A stretch of 64,000 nt of DNA. Origin: an uncultured Eubacteriales bacterium. GTDB taxonomy: Bacteria > Bacillota > Clostridia > Oscillospirales > Oscillospiraceae. The first letter of the stretch is position 1. Every line of letters starts with the position of its first letter. The position numbers were made by a program, and so were the translations under genes. The notes beneath the pieces are model-generated. The model saw only the letters and a program-made list of their open reading frames with translations. It was not told the DNA's origin and ran no database searches. This document shows positions 52,209 to 61,107 of this stretch, in pieces. Location: NCBI GenBank assembly GCA_900544975.1, contig UQXI01000005.1, positions 29,533 through 93,532 of the forward strand, written 5' to 3'.

Positions 52209-54163
52209 AGGAGGGTCCCCTCCTTTTCCGGCGGGAGCCGGTCCCGGTAGATCCCCTGGAGCCGGACCATGGCCTGAGACATGGGCAGCAGCCGGTCGAA
52301 GGGAGGGATGTCGCCATCTACACAGTCGCAGAGCCAGTCCATATAGAGGATTTCTTCGGGGGAGTACCACTGGTTGCCGTCGTTGCGTAGTGCGCCATCC
52401 TGGGAGCGAATCAGCCGGTGGAATGGGTCAATGGAGCCGTCTACAATACCCCGCTTTAAAATTTCCGCCAGGTGCAGCACACCGTCGGGCAAGCCGGGGT
52501 GGGTCAGCACATCCACCACGCCGCTGCTCATCCCCCACCAGTAGTTGACGGCCTGTTTTTCCCGCTGGGCGTCCAGATCGTCCCAGCCGCCGTTTAATAT
52601 GCTACGGACCATTTTTTCATAGAATTTTCCCCAGTGCCAATAGGGGGAGGCCAGCGGCTGAATGCTGCGGTCCGGCAGGACCTGGAAGACGCCCCACTGC
52701 TGCTGAGGCAGCTCCGGAGTAGGGATGTCCCGGTTGGAGATGACGGAAATGCCCTGACGGGTGAAAAGGTCCAGGGCGTTGCCAGGGGTGCAGGACCAGT
52801 GAAGCTGGATCCGGACCCGGGGATTGGCCAGCCGTGCCCCCAGGGCAAAAGCGTTGATCCCGGCAGGGACGCCGAAGATGGGATAGCTGGCCACATATCC
52901 CACCCGGTCGTTTTGGGCCATGGCTCCGGCAATGGCGCCGGTGATGAACTTGCCCTCATAGATCCGGCTGTAATAGGTGCGTACGCCGGTGTAGGGCATG
53001 GATACCGAGCAATTGAGGATCCGGATGCCGGGATGCTTGGCGGCAATTTTCCGGCAGGCGGCAATGAGGGGCGGCGTGGTGGCAAAAAGCACCTGCGCCC
53101 CTTCCGCAATGGCCTGCTCCATCACCGCCTCGGCGTTTTCCCCCGGCTGCACCTTGTTATAGGTGCGGACGCGGATCTTACCGGCCAGGGCTTGCTCCAG
53201 GTATTGCCGGCCCTGGTCGTGGGCGCTGGCCCAGTCGCTGTCTACTGGGTTGCGCTCGTTAATGAAGGCGATGTTCAGGTGATTGGGCCGAACGGCGCCC
53301 AGGAGCCGGTTCAGGAGGCCCTTGTCCGCCACCTCCTGGGGAGACGTACTGACGGTGATGGGGGCGGGGTTGGACAGGACCTTGACGTCAGCCCAAATGG
53401 CGCTGAGGCTTTTGACCAAGTCCTGAGCGCTCTGATTTTTCAGATCCTCCAATGGATACACCCGGAGCCACACCAGCAGGGCGTCGGCAGGGGTGAGGGG
53501 CAAGCTCTCGCCCCCCAGCTTCCGGAAGGCCTCCTGAAAGTAGGTGTAGCTGGAGAGAAACCGCTGCCGCTCTTCCTTGGTCCAAACATGATCCGGCTCA
53601 AACCCCAGAGCGGCCTGGAGCTTGGCGAAGCCCCCCGGCTGGCTGAAGCGGACCTGGTACAGGCCGGTCATGGGAAAGGAATTTAAAAATTCATAGTAAA
53701 CCTGGATCGCCTGATCCTGAGAATAGGCGGGAATGATCCGGGTGACGTAGGCATCAATGGCCGGCGCACCGTAGCTCTTCAGAACGCTGACCCGTTTGTT
53801 CCCCTCCTGGACATAAAAGCGCCCCATGTATTCATAGCAGCGGATGGGATCCCGGATGCCCTCTCCCAGATGGGCCATACACAGCTCCACCCACTTGGCG
53901 GCAAATTCTGTGTTGGCAGCCAAAAGGGGCATGAAATTGGCGGCAAACGCAGAGGCCCGTCCAGCGGCTTTGGCGCCTACAATGCCCTCTGTGGGGATGC
54001 TGAGGAGCCCCATATCCACCCGTCCGGCGGCCATGGAGTCATCCAAAATCTCATCCAGCACCTGGGGATAGGGATAGCGGCCCCGGAGGACACATTCCCG
54101 GTAGTGTTTCTGACCCGCCTTCAGCGCCTTGGCGTATTGTTCATTTGCTTCCTGTCTGCTCAA
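52205..54163 (-). CDS. Cytosolic ParB-like/BMP (PnrA-like) fusion protein
   Basis: A 652-residue protein with no signal peptide. The N-terminal part contains a ParB-nuclease-like motif GRFYVQEGNKRVSVLKSYGA (about 114-133). A middle helical linker of about 190-275 follows. The C-terminal half is a periplasmic-binding-type BMP/PnrA domain: IAFINERNPVDSDWASAHDQGRQYLE region (about 303-328), VLFATTPPLI (about 362-371), TGAIAGAM (about 410-417) and VGYVASYPIFGVPAGINAFA (about 424-443). BMP domains normally bind nucleosides outside the cell for ABC import; here it would sense a ligand in the cytosol. The start is TTG 54163, eight bases after AAGGAGG. Coupled to the phosphoesterase by a four-base overlap. 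Confidence 0.8.
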   Translation of the reverse strand: MSRQEANEQYAKALKAGQKHYRECVLRGRYPYPQVLDEILDDSMAAGRVDMGLLSIPTEGIVGAKAAGRASAFAANFMPLLAANTEFAAKWVELCMAHLGEGIRDPIRCYEYMGRFYVQEGNKRVSVLKSYGAPAIDAYVTRIIPAYSQDQAIQVYYEFLNSFPMTGLYQVRFSQPGGFAKLQAALGFEPDHVWTKEERQRFLSSYTYFQEAFRKLGGESLPLTPADALLVWLRVYPLEDLKNQSAQDLVKSLSAIWADVKVLSNPAPITVSTSPQEVADKGLLNRLLGAVRPNHLNIAFINERNPVDSDWASAHDQGRQYLEQALAGKIRVRTYNKVQPGENAEAVMEQAIAEGAQVLFATTPPLIAACRKIAAKHPGIRILNCSVSMPYTGVRTYYSRIYEGKFITGAIAGAMAQNDRVGYVASYPIFGVPAGINAFALGARLANPRVRIQLHWSCTPGNALDLFTRQGISVISNRDIPTPELPQQQWGVFQVLPDRSIQPLASPYWHWGKFYEKMVRSILNGGWDDLDAQREKQAVNYWWGMSSGVVDVLTHPGLPDGVLHLAEILKRGIVDGSIDPFHRLIRSQDGALRNDGNQWYSPEEILYMDWLCDCVDGDIPPFDRLLPMSQAMVRLQGIYRDRLPPEKEGTLL

Positions 54164-54362
54164 ATGTGGTCCCTCCTTGCTGGTGTCATGGCCGTTTGGC
54201 CCTATTATAGAGAAACTTTTGAGAAGACGCAAGGGGATTGTGGGAATTCTTGGGACGATTCCAAGCCTGGTTTCCGGCGAGAAATTGTGGAGCACTGCAG
54301 AAAAGGCTAGAAAATCCTGAGATGCGGTTTACGTATTTTTTAAAATAATTTCGGAAACCATC

Positions 54363-54391
54363 TTGACAATCACGTAACCGTGTGGTACAAT
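54363..54391 (+). promoter_or_regulatory. Sigma-A promoter of the DUF1836 gene
   Basis: Consensus -35 TTGACA (54363-54368), 17-base spacer, -10 TACAAT (54386-54391). The spacer contains the imperfect palindrome CACGTAACCGTG. Confidence 0.8.
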
Positions 54392-54424
54392 CTAGTCATC
54401 TTGAGAGACGGAGGAGTGATTCAA

Positions 54425-54979
54425 ATGAACTGGATTCTGCCCGGCACGGTTCTGGAGGTGGATGGGTCCCGGCCGGAGGCAGCCGATGAGCTGTTTTCCT
54501 CTCTGTTCGTCACCGGCGGCCTGGTCCTGTCCCAGGTGTGTCAGATTACCGGACTGGAGCCATACACGGTCCAGAACTGGGTGAAGCGAGGGTTTTTAAC
54601 CCCACCGGTGAAGAAAAAGTACAACCGCCGCCAGCTCAGCCGCATCATCATCATCAACATGCTGAAGGCTGCGCTGCCTATGGAATCCATCTGCTGGATT
54701 CTGTCCTATGTCAACGGCCAACTGGATGACGAAAGCGATGACATCATTGACGACAGTGTGATGTATCTCTTCTTCCTCCGCCTGGCCGCGGCCAACCGGG
54801 ACACCTGGCCGCCCCAGGGACTGCACGAAACGCTGGACCGGGTGCTGGCAGGCTATCAGGAGCCCTGTCCCGGCGCCAAGCATCGGGTGGCGGATGCCCT
54901 GGAGGTGATGCTGACAGCCTGGTTCTCTTCCCAGCTGCAAAAACAGGCGGCGGAGCAAATGCAGCAGCTGAGCATCTAA
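54425..54979 (+). CDS. DUF1836 MerR-like regulator
   Basis: A 184-residue putative DNA-binding protein. A MerR-like helix-turn-helix region reads LSQVCQITGLEPYTVQNWVK (about 38-57), then RGFLTPPVKKKYNRRQLSRI, typical of DUF1836. Helices IIIINMLKAALPMESICWIL follow, with an acidic loop (DDESDDIIDD). The start is ATG 54425 after GGAGGAG. It directly precedes the hflK-hflC genes with 39 bases between, so it may control or be co-expressed with them. Target unknown. Confidence 0.82.
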   Translation: MNWILPGTVLEVDGSRPEAADELFSSLFVTGGLVLSQVCQITGLEPYTVQNWVKRGFLTPPVKKKYNRRQLSRIIIINMLKAALPMESICWILSYVNGQLDDESDDIIDDSVMYLFFLRLAAANRDTWPPQGLHETLDRVLAGYQEPCPGAKHRVADALEVMLTAWFSSQLQKQAAEQMQQLSI

Positions 54980-55018
54980 AATTTCACGGCACATTCATAC
55001 AAAAAAGGAGATATGCAT

Positions 55019-56068
55019 ATGGAAAACGGAACCTATCACTGGACGCCCAATGGCGGGGACGAAAAGCCCTCCCGGTCCAAAGGACCCAGTGGCAAGCAAA
55101 TCGGCAGAATTCTGACTGCCGCAGTGGTTTTGGTGTTGGTTCTTGTGACGGCCAGCACCTGCTGGTACACCGTAGACGACAAACATCAGGCGGTGGTGAC
55201 CACCTTTGGCAAGGTCACAGAGGTCACCGGCGCTGGCGTCCACTTTAAGCTTCCCTTTGGCATCCAGGAGGCCCAGAAGGTGGCGGTCAATGTCTATCAG
55301 AAGATCGAGCTTGGCTACCGCACAGATGGCAGCACCCCCGAGGGCTACGAGGTTGTGGACGACGAGGGGAAGATGATTACCGGCGATTACAACATCGTCA
55401 ATGTGGACTTTTTTGTGGAGTATAAGGTCTCCAATCCAGAGCGCTACCTCTATGGCTCTTACGCCCCGGAGGATGTGCTTCGGAACCTGATCCAAAGTCA
55501 GATCCGCAATGTGGTTGGTTCCACCCAGGTGGATAGCGTCCTCACCGATGGCAAAGAGGCCATTCAGATGCAGGTAAAGGCCCTAGTCACCGAGGTGCTC
55601 CAGGAGTACGACATTGGCCTCACCCTGGTGGATGTGAAAATTCAGGACGCAGAGCCTCCCACTCAAGAGGTCATTGAGGCATTCAAGGCGGTGGAGACCG
55701 CCAAGCAGCAGGCTGAGACTGTGGTCAACCAGGCCAAGGCCTACCAGAACGCCCAGATCCCCAAGGCAGAGGGTCAGGCGGACCAGTTGATTCAAAACGC
55801 CGAATATCTGAAGCAGGCGCGGATCAACGAAGCCACGGAGCAGGTGGCCATGTTCCAGGCCATGTATCAGGAGTATCAGCGGAACCCGGAGATCACCCGG
55901 TCCCGGATGTACTATGAGGCCATATCCCAGGTGCTGCCCGGTGTGAAGCTGTACATCAACACCACAAATGCCGACGGTGTGGATATGGTACTTCCCCTGG
56001 AGAGCTTTGTAGACAGTGGAGAAACCACAACGGCGCCTACCACGCCGCCAACTGAGGGAGGGAACTGA
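55019..56068 (+). CDS. hflK: HflK-like SPFH-domain membrane protein
   Basis: A 349-residue band-7/SPFH protein with one N-terminal membrane helix (about 29-50) and the bulk outside or on the membrane surface. SPFH features are DDKHQAVVTTFGKVTEVTGAGVHFKLP (positions about 55-81), the central VDFFVEYKVSNPERYLY, and LIQSQIRNVVGSTQVDSVLTD. A coiled coil spans about 215-290. A Thr/Pro-rich tail ends the protein. In bacteria HflK-HflC forms a cage around FtsH protease. The start is ATG 55019, eight bases after AAGGAG. hflC follows four bases after its stop. Confidence 0.9.
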   Translation: MENGTYHWTPNGGDEKPSRSKGPSGKQIGRILTAAVVLVLVLVTASTCWYTVDDKHQAVVTTFGKVTEVTGAGVHFKLPFGIQEAQKVAVNVYQKIELGYRTDGSTPEGYEVVDDEGKMITGDYNIVNVDFFVEYKVSNPERYLYGSYAPEDVLRNLIQSQIRNVVGSTQVDSVLTDGKEAIQMQVKALVTEVLQEYDIGLTLVDVKIQDAEPPTQEVIEAFKAVETAKQQAETVVNQAKAYQNAQIPKAEGQADQLIQNAEYLKQARINEATEQVAMFQAMYQEYQRNPEITRSRMYYEAISQVLPGVKLYINTTNADGVDMVLPLESFVDSGETTTAPTTPPTEGGN

Positions 56069-56072
56069 TCAG

Positions 56073-56945
56073 ATGAAGAAAAAAATCATCCTGGGGATCG
56101 TGGTGCTTCTGGCGCTGGTGTGCCTCTTGAGCTCCATCTATACCGTAGAGGAAAACCAGTATGCCTGCACGGTCCGCTTTTCCAAAATTATTCACACCAC
56201 GCAAACGCCGGGGCTGCATTTTAAGGTCCCCTTTTTGGACAGTGTGAAGTATTTCCCCAAGGCCATGATGCTCTACGATATTCCGCCTTCCGAGGTGCTC
56301 ACTTCGGATAAGCAGAATATGACTGTAGACAATTACATCCTCTGGCGGGTGTCCGACCCCCTGTTGTTCTACCAATCTCTGGGTTCCACGGTGGTGGCGG
56401 AGGAGCGGCTCAACGCTCTCACCTATAACACCCTGAAGACGGTGATGGGCACCCTCTCCCAGGCGGATATCATCAACATGGACGATGCGTCCGAACGCAA
56501 TGAGATCTATGCGGGCATTGCCTCCAGCGTAAACACTCTGGCGCAGAATTATGGCATTGAAGTCGTGGACGTGAAAATCAAACGGTTCGACTTGCCGGAG
56601 GCCAATGAGAATGCCGTCTACGCCCGGATGATCTCCGAGCGGAACCAGATTGCGGAAAAATACACCGCCGACGGAAATTACGATGCATCCATCATCCGCA
56701 ACGATGTGGATAAACAGGTCAACATCATTGTCTCCAACGCCAAGGCGGAAGCGGCCAAGTTGGAGGCGGAGGGCGAGGCCGAGTACATGCGGATGCTGGC
56801 GGAGGCCTATGATACGCCGGATAAGAAGGAATTCTATGAGTTCACCCTGGCGCTGGACGCCCTGAAGCAATCCTTGGACGCCGAGGACAAAACCATCATC
56901 CTGGGGGAGAATTCGCCCCTGGCGCAGATCCTTCTGAATCCCTGA
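56073..56945 (+). CDS. hflC: HflC-like SPFH-domain membrane protein
   Basis: A 290-residue partner of HflK. The N-terminal membrane helix is about 4-22, then SIYTVEENQYACTVRFSKII, TPGLHFKVPFLDSVKYFPKAM and the HflC-typical DNYILWRVSDPLLFYQSLG. The YARMISERNQIAEKY segment and an Ala/Glu-rich coiled coil (about 213-260) precede a C-terminal strand NSPLAQILL. ATG 56073 lies four bases after the hflK stop, so the proteins are expected in one complex. No ftsH gene is in this window. Confidence 0.9.
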   Translation: MKKKIILGIVVLLALVCLLSSIYTVEENQYACTVRFSKIIHTTQTPGLHFKVPFLDSVKYFPKAMMLYDIPPSEVLTSDKQNMTVDNYILWRVSDPLLFYQSLGSTVVAEERLNALTYNTLKTVMGTLSQADIINMDDASERNEIYAGIASSVNTLAQNYGIEVVDVKIKRFDLPEANENAVYARMISERNQIAEKYTADGNYDASIIRNDVDKQVNIIVSNAKAEAAKLEAEGEAEYMRMLAEAYDTPDKKEFYEFTLALDALKQSLDAEDKTIILGENSPLAQILLNP

Positions 56946-56999
56946 ATCCGGCGGAGCGGTTTGCCGATTGCTTGAACGGTTCCGGATGCTGCGAAACCT

Positions 57000-57041
57000 G
57001 GAGTTTTATTCCGGATTTCTTCGGAAATCCGGAGGAACTCC
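57000..57041. other. Strong stem-loop between hflC and nfeD genes
   Basis: Stem CCGGATTTC / GAAATCCGG with a TTCG tetraloop, extended outward by GGAGTT/AACTCC. There is no T-run on the plus strand (AAAAAAA follows), so it may be an mRNA 3'-end stabiliser or a weak terminator. Confidence 0.45.
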
Positions 57042-57073
57042 CAAAAAAATGAAGGAAACTTCGCTGTAGCCTG

Positions 57074-57102
57074 TTGACCTTTTACTGCAAATCTGCTAAG
57101 CT
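57074..57102 (+). promoter_or_regulatory. Putative promoter of the nfeD-slipin pair
   Basis: -35 TTGACC (57074-57079), 17-base spacer, -10 TAAGCT (57097-57102), 33 bases before the ATG at 57136. Confidence 0.5.
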
Positions 57103-57135
57103 GTTCGTAAGATATGAGGAAAGGAAGATGTGTAC

Positions 57136-57582
57136 ATGGAAATTGCAATTTGGCTTGGGCTCCTGCTGCTGTTCGGCGTCTTGGAAGCTGCCACGGTTGC
57201 GCTGGTCTCCCTGTGGTTTATGGCGGGCGCTCTGGCGGCCCTCCTGGCGGCTCTGTGTGGCGCGGGGCTGCCGGTGCAGGTGGGCGTATTCCTGGTGGTC
57301 TCGGCGGTGCTTCTGGCCGCGCTCCGGCCCCTGGTGCGCAAGTATGTGACACCGCGGATCACGGCGACCAACGCAGACAGCGTCATTGGCAAAATTGCCA
57401 TTGTCACGGAGTCTGTGGATAACATCGCCGCCCAGGGGGCGGTGAAGGTAGGCGGCGTGGTCTGGACGGCCCGCAGCACCACAGAGCGGCCCATCCCCAC
57501 AGGCACCCAGGTCCGGGTGGACCGGATCGAGGGCGTTAAGCTCTATGTCACCCCGGCGGAGGTTCCCGCCATGCAAGCGTAA
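57136..57582 (+). CDS. NfeD-family membrane protein
   Basis: A 148-residue short NfeD: two or three membrane helices in the first 80 residues (about 3-22, 24-42, 48-66) and a C-terminal OB-fold-like domain (about 85-145) with GKIAIVTESVDNIAAQGAVKVGGVVWTARS. NfeD proteins pair with SPFH/stomatin partners, and the next gene is a slipin, so the two probably form one complex. ATG 57136 follows AAGGAAG. Confidence 0.9.
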   Translation: MEIAIWLGLLLLFGVLEAATVALVSLWFMAGALAALLAALCGAGLPVQVGVFLVVSAVLLAALRPLVRKYVTPRITATNADSVIGKIAIVTESVDNIAAQGAVKVGGVVWTARSTTERPIPTGTQVRVDRIEGVKLYVTPAEVPAMQA

Positions 57583-57607
57583 CAAATCAAATTTGGAGGT
57601 AAGAAAT

Positions 57608-58534
57608 ATGGAATGGATTTGGATTGCGGCAGCTATTGTGGTCCTACTGATCGTTGTCATTCGCAACATTCGGGTGGTCCAGCAGTCCCAGGCTTACGTC
57701 ATTGAGCGTCTGGGCGCCTTCTCCGCCGTGTGGGGCGTGGGCATTCACTTTAAGGTGCCGTTCTTGGAGCGGGTGGCCAAGCGGGTCAGCCTCAAAGAGC
57801 AGGTCTTGGACTATCCCCCCCAGCCCGTCATCACCAAGGACAACGTCACCATGCAGATTGACACCGTGGTCTATTTCCAGATTACGGACCCGAAGCTGTA
57901 CGCCTACGGCGTGGAGCAGCCCATGATGGCCATGGAGACCCTCACTGCTACCACCTTGCGGAACATCATCGGCGACCTGGAGCTGGACCAGACCCTCACC
58001 AGCCGGGATGTCATCAACACCAAAATGCGCGCCATCCTGGATGAGGCCACGGATCCCTGGGGCATTAAGGTCAACCGGGTGGAGTTGAAGAACATTTTGC
58101 CTCCCGCGGACATTCAGAGCTCCATGGAGAAGCAGATGAAGGCCGAGCGGGACCGCCGTCAAGCCATTCTCCAGGCCGAAGGGACCAAGAAGTCTGCCAT
58201 TCTGATCGCAGAAGGCGAGAAGGAATCTGCCATTTTGCGGGCCGACGCTGAGAAACAGGCCGCTATTCTGAAGGCCGAGGCTGAGAAGCAGGCGGCCATT
58301 CTCCGGGCCGACGGCGAGGCCCAGGCCATCCGGTCGGTGCAGAAGGCGCTGGCGGATTCTCTGGCCATGCTGAATCAGACCGCCCCCAATGACCAGGTCA
58401 TCAAGCTGAAGGCTCTGGAAGCCATGCAGAAGGTGGCCGACGGCAAGGCCACCAAGATCATCATCCCCAGCGAGATCCAGGGCCTGGCTGGCCTGGCAGA
58501 GGGTCTGGTGGAGTCGGTGAAGGAAGTGAAATAA
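57608..58534 (+). CDS. Slipin/stomatin-type SPFH protein (QmcA-like)
   Basis: A 308-residue band-7 protein with an N-terminal membrane helix (WIWIAAAIVVLLIVVI, about 3-18). The SPFH domain includes YVIERLGAFSAVWGVGIHFK, the VSLKEQVLDYPPQPVITKDNV segment and RNIIGDLELDQTLTSRDVIN. From about 185 to 240 it has an 11-residue repeat of the type AEGEKESAILR/AEAEKQAAILR, repeated five times, forming a long coiled coil. The C-terminus ends in a stomatin-like PSEIQGLAGLAEGL. It follows nfeD by 25 bases with AATTTGGAGG. It probably forms membrane microdomains. Confidence 0.92.
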   Translation: MEWIWIAAAIVVLLIVVIRNIRVVQQSQAYVIERLGAFSAVWGVGIHFKVPFLERVAKRVSLKEQVLDYPPQPVITKDNVTMQIDTVVYFQITDPKLYAYGVEQPMMAMETLTATTLRNIIGDLELDQTLTSRDVINTKMRAILDEATDPWGIKVNRVELKNILPPADIQSSMEKQMKAERDRRQAILQAEGTKKSAILIAEGEKESAILRADAEKQAAILKAEAEKQAAILRADGEAQAIRSVQKALADSLAMLNQTAPNDQVIKLKALEAMQKVADGKATKIIIPSEIQGLAGLAEGLVESVKEVK

Positions 58535-58537
58535 GTG

Positions 58538-58560
58538 CCTTGGGGCCTGTGGCCCCAAGG
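58538..58560 (+). terminator. Terminator of the nfeD-slipin pair
   Basis: CCTTGGGGCC / GGCCCCAAGG around a TGT loop immediately after the slipin stop; weak T-run. Confidence 0.6.
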
Positions 58561-58631
58561 GTAATAAAGGAACGGGCGCGTTGCAAAATGTGACAAAATG
58601 ATGCATTAGCGCGAGGAGAAAAAATAAAAAA

Positions 58632-58670
58632 CAAATCGGTCAACTCCGAAAAAAGGGGTTGGCCGATTTG
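58632..58670 (+). terminator. Terminator inside the IS1182-type left end
   Basis: CAAATCGGTCAACTCC pairs with GGGGTTGGCCGATTTG (G-T wobbles only) and is followed by CCTTTTTGC. It would shield the transposase from external transcription. Confidence 0.7.
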
Positions 58671-58747
58671 CCTTTTTGCTGTATGCTTCATGTGTGAAAA
58701 ACAAACACCAGCAAGAATAGTTTAGCGCATATGAGCGCGGAGGTCAA

Positions 58748-59398
58748 CTGGTTCTTACAATCAATTTAGAAAAAATATTGCCAGAGACAGCACCGGTAAG
58801 GCTGGCCAGCGCACAGCTTGAGGAACTGGACTACAGGAAACTGTACGAAGCGTATTCGACCAAAGGTCGAAAATCGGCAGCCGATGCAAAGGTGATGTTC
58901 GAAGTAATATGCTATGGATACCAGTGCGGTATCTACAGTGACAGAGACCTAGAAGAAGCATGCCGGTACACTTTTGTATGGCGTGGCAGAGTAGAAAAGA
59001 ATCTGGCAAAGGTGAAGCGTGCGGTAAATGAAGGGGTTGGACTTACAGACAAGCAGAAGCTCAGAGAATATTTGGCGGAAAAGGGAAAGGGAATCGCCTT
59101 TGTGCATGGTACCGGGAAACGGAAAAATGCAGAGCAGAAGGAATACGAGCAGCTTGTGCAATACCTGGAACGGTGGGAAAAGTACGAAGAACAAGCGTGC
59201 AGCGTCTCTGGCGAATATTACAACGGAAGAAGGGATCATGCTGAGGATGTGCCGCACGATTCAGGTGGAGGGTGCGTTTGGTCTTATGAAGCATGATTTT
59301 GGCTTTCGGCGTTTCTTTTCCACAGGGAAACGAAATATACGCACGGAGTGATTCTTTCTGGCGATGGGATTCAACCTAAAAAAGCGGTGGATGAAATA
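58748..59398 (+). pseudogene. IS1182-family transposase remnant
   Basis: The N-terminal part (LDYRKLYEAYSTKGRKSAAD, then VMFEVICYGYQCGIYSDRDL) matches the DUF772-type N-terminus of IS1182 transposases, and a C-terminal piece IQVEGAFGLMKHDFGFRRFF matches their DDE-domain end. These lie in different frames with a frameshift near 59230, and most of the catalytic domain between them is missing. A further in-frame stop (59349-59351) splits the tail FFLAMGFNLKKRWMK. No ATG start is present. The element cannot encode a working transposase. Confidence 0.75.
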
Positions 59399-59634
59399 GA
59401 GCAGAAAGCGCGAAAAGACGCATTTATCCACAATCAAAACAGCGTAAACTTAGAAAAATGCAGAACATCTAGATTCAGGCCCCACCAAAACGGTGGAGTC
59501 TGCGTAAGCATGCCCGAAATGTAAAAAATTTTCCACAGTTTGGTCTAAAATTCTGTCTTCGGGATGAAAATGAATATAAATGAGGGCCTGCCGCAAATTT
59601 GTTGTTTGCAACAAGCCCATGGTATCCGATTGGA
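59399..59634. other. IS-derived and terminator-containing intergenic region
   Basis: It contains decayed IS sequence without coding potential, a small CCACC/GGTGG hairpin near 59485-59500 and the terminator at 59584-59618. Confidence 0.5.
59584..59618 (-). terminator. Terminator of the FeS-TlpA gene
   Basis: On the minus strand GGGCTTGTTGCAAA pairs with TTTGCGGCAGGCCC using three G-U wobbles around a CAACAAA loop, followed by a T-rich stretch; 17 bases after the stop. Confidence 0.65.
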
Positions 59635-61107
59635 TTACGCCCCTGCCTCCGTCAGCAGACGCTCCAGTACCTCATAGGTCACGGAACCCACGGCGTTGTA
59701 GGTAATCACACCGTCGGCGTCGATGACCACGGTTTGGGGCAGCATGGTGGAGCCGCCGAAGGACTGGATCACCCCACCGGTCTCGTCCAAGGCGAAGGGA
59801 AGCCGATAGTCGTAGTTCGCCAAATAGGCCTCCACATCGTCGGTCACAAGGTCGGAATGAATGGCCACCACCGCCACCTTGTCCCCATAGTTCCGATAGA
59901 CCTGGTCAAAGTAGGGAAGCTCCCCGCAGCAGGGGGTACACCAGGTGGCCCAGAAATTCACAATGACAACCTGGCCCCGGTGTTCGCTCAGGGTAAAGGC
60001 GTCCCCGCCGTACACCGGAACGGTGAAGTCCGGGGCGCGCATTCCCACCTCGCTGCCCCCAGGGATATCGTCCGGGGCGGACGTTGTGGCCGTAGAAGCC
60101 TCCGGCTCCGCCGTGGTTGGCTCCGGCCGGTTAAAATACCACAGCGCGCCTGCCAGCACCGCCAGCGCCACGGCCCACGCCGTCAGGCGAATCTTCCGAC
60201 CACGGCGCTTTTGCTCCGGCGTGGCCGCAAGCTCGGGGCCTCGGAGGGTGATCTTTCCGGCCTTGAGGGAGATGGCTCCGGTGGGGCAGACGTCAATACA
60301 CTTGCCGCAGTGGATACACTCGTGATCGCCCACATGGCGGATGTCCATGGGGCACTGGGCCGTACAGCGTCCGCAGTTTGTACACTTGGGCGCTTCCACT
60401 TTCACGCCCACCACAGCGATTTTGGCAAACAGGCCGTAAATCGCGCCCAGGGGACACAGGAACCGGCAGAAGGCCCGGTAAATGAACACACAGGTCAGGG
60501 TAATGAGCAACAGGATGACAAATTTCCGGGTAAAGAGGATGCCCAGCATAGAGAACTTATCGCTGTTGGCGGGATTGGACAGCAGTCCAATGGCGCCCTC
60601 AAAGGTGCCCGCCGGGCATATGTACTTGCAGAACGCCGGAACTGGATAGCTTTGCATGGCGTACCAAAAGGGAACCGCAAGGACAAAGATGGCCAGAATC
60701 ACGTATTTCAGGTAGCTGAGCACATGGGTGACACGGCTTTTTTTGACCTTAAACGTGGGGATCTTGTGCACCAGCTCCTGCAGCAGCCCCAAGGGGCACA
60801 GATAGCCGCAGATGGTGCGGCCCAGGGTGATGCCATAAAGCATCAGAATGCCCAACACGTACACCGGCGTGCGGCTGCCGGAGGCGGCGATGGCGTTTTG
60901 CAGCGCGCCCAGGGGACACGCCCCCACGGCCCCGGGGCAGGAATAGCAGTTAAAGCCCGGCACGCATACGCTTTTGGTCTTGCCGGTAAAGATCTCTCCG
61001 GTGATATAACCCTTCAGATGGGCGTTGTAAAGAAGGGCGGCATAAAGCTGAATCAGTCTGCGCTGGGTGGGCAGATGATTCCGAATCCAGCCGGTGAGCC
61101 TACCCAA
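59635..61107 (-). CDS. NapH-like 4Fe-4S membrane protein fused to a TlpA thioredoxin domain
   Basis: A 490-residue membrane redox protein. The N-terminal 220 residues hold about five helices with NapH/RdxA-type Cys motifs: CYSCPGAVGACPLG (about 54-67), CGYLCPLGL (about 100-108), CKYICPAG (about 160-167) and CRFLCPLGA (about 215-223). Two ferredoxin clusters follow, CTNCGRCTAQCP (about 242-253) and CIHCGKCIDVCP (about 263-274). After one more helix (about 308-323) a TlpA-like thioredoxin domain has WATWCTPCC (about 390-398). Electrons would pass from the membrane iron-sulfur part to an extracytoplasmic thiol. The start is TTG 61107, overlapping the upstream gene by eight bases. Confidence 0.87.
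   Translation of the reverse strand: MGRLTGWIRNHLPTQRRLIQLYAALLYNAHLKGYITGEIFTGKTKSVCVPGFNCYSCPGAVGACPLGALQNAIAASGSRTPVYVLGILMLYGITLGRTICGYLCPLGLLQELVHKIPTFKVKKSRVTHVLSYLKYVILAIFVLAVPFWYAMQSYPVPAFCKYICPAGTFEGAIGLLSNPANSDKFSMLGILFTRKFVILLLITLTCVFIYRAFCRFLCPLGAIYGLFAKIAVVGVKVEAPKCTNCGRCTAQCPMDIRHVGDHECIHCGKCIDVCPTGAISLKAGKITLRGPELAATPEQKRRGRKIRLTAWAVALAVLAGALWYFNRPEPTTAEPEASTATTSAPDDIPGGSEVGMRAPDFTVPVYGGDAFTLSEHRGQVVIVNFWATWCTPCCGELPYFDQVYRNYGDKVAVVAIHSDLVTDDVEAYLANYDYRLPFALDETGGVIQSFGGSTMLPQTVVIDADGVITYNAVGSVTYEVLERLLTEAGA

Larger units (their letters stand above)
58574..59400 (+). mobile_element. Decayed IS1182-type insertion sequence
   Basis: The left end GGGCGCGTTGCAAAATGTGA is repeated, with one mismatch over 79 bases, at the right edge of the window (63922). 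The terminal region contains its own terminator hairpin before the transposase remnant. The transposase is internally deleted and frameshifted. The right boundary is set at the end of recognisable transposase sequence; a matching right inverted end was not found. Confidence 0.6.
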
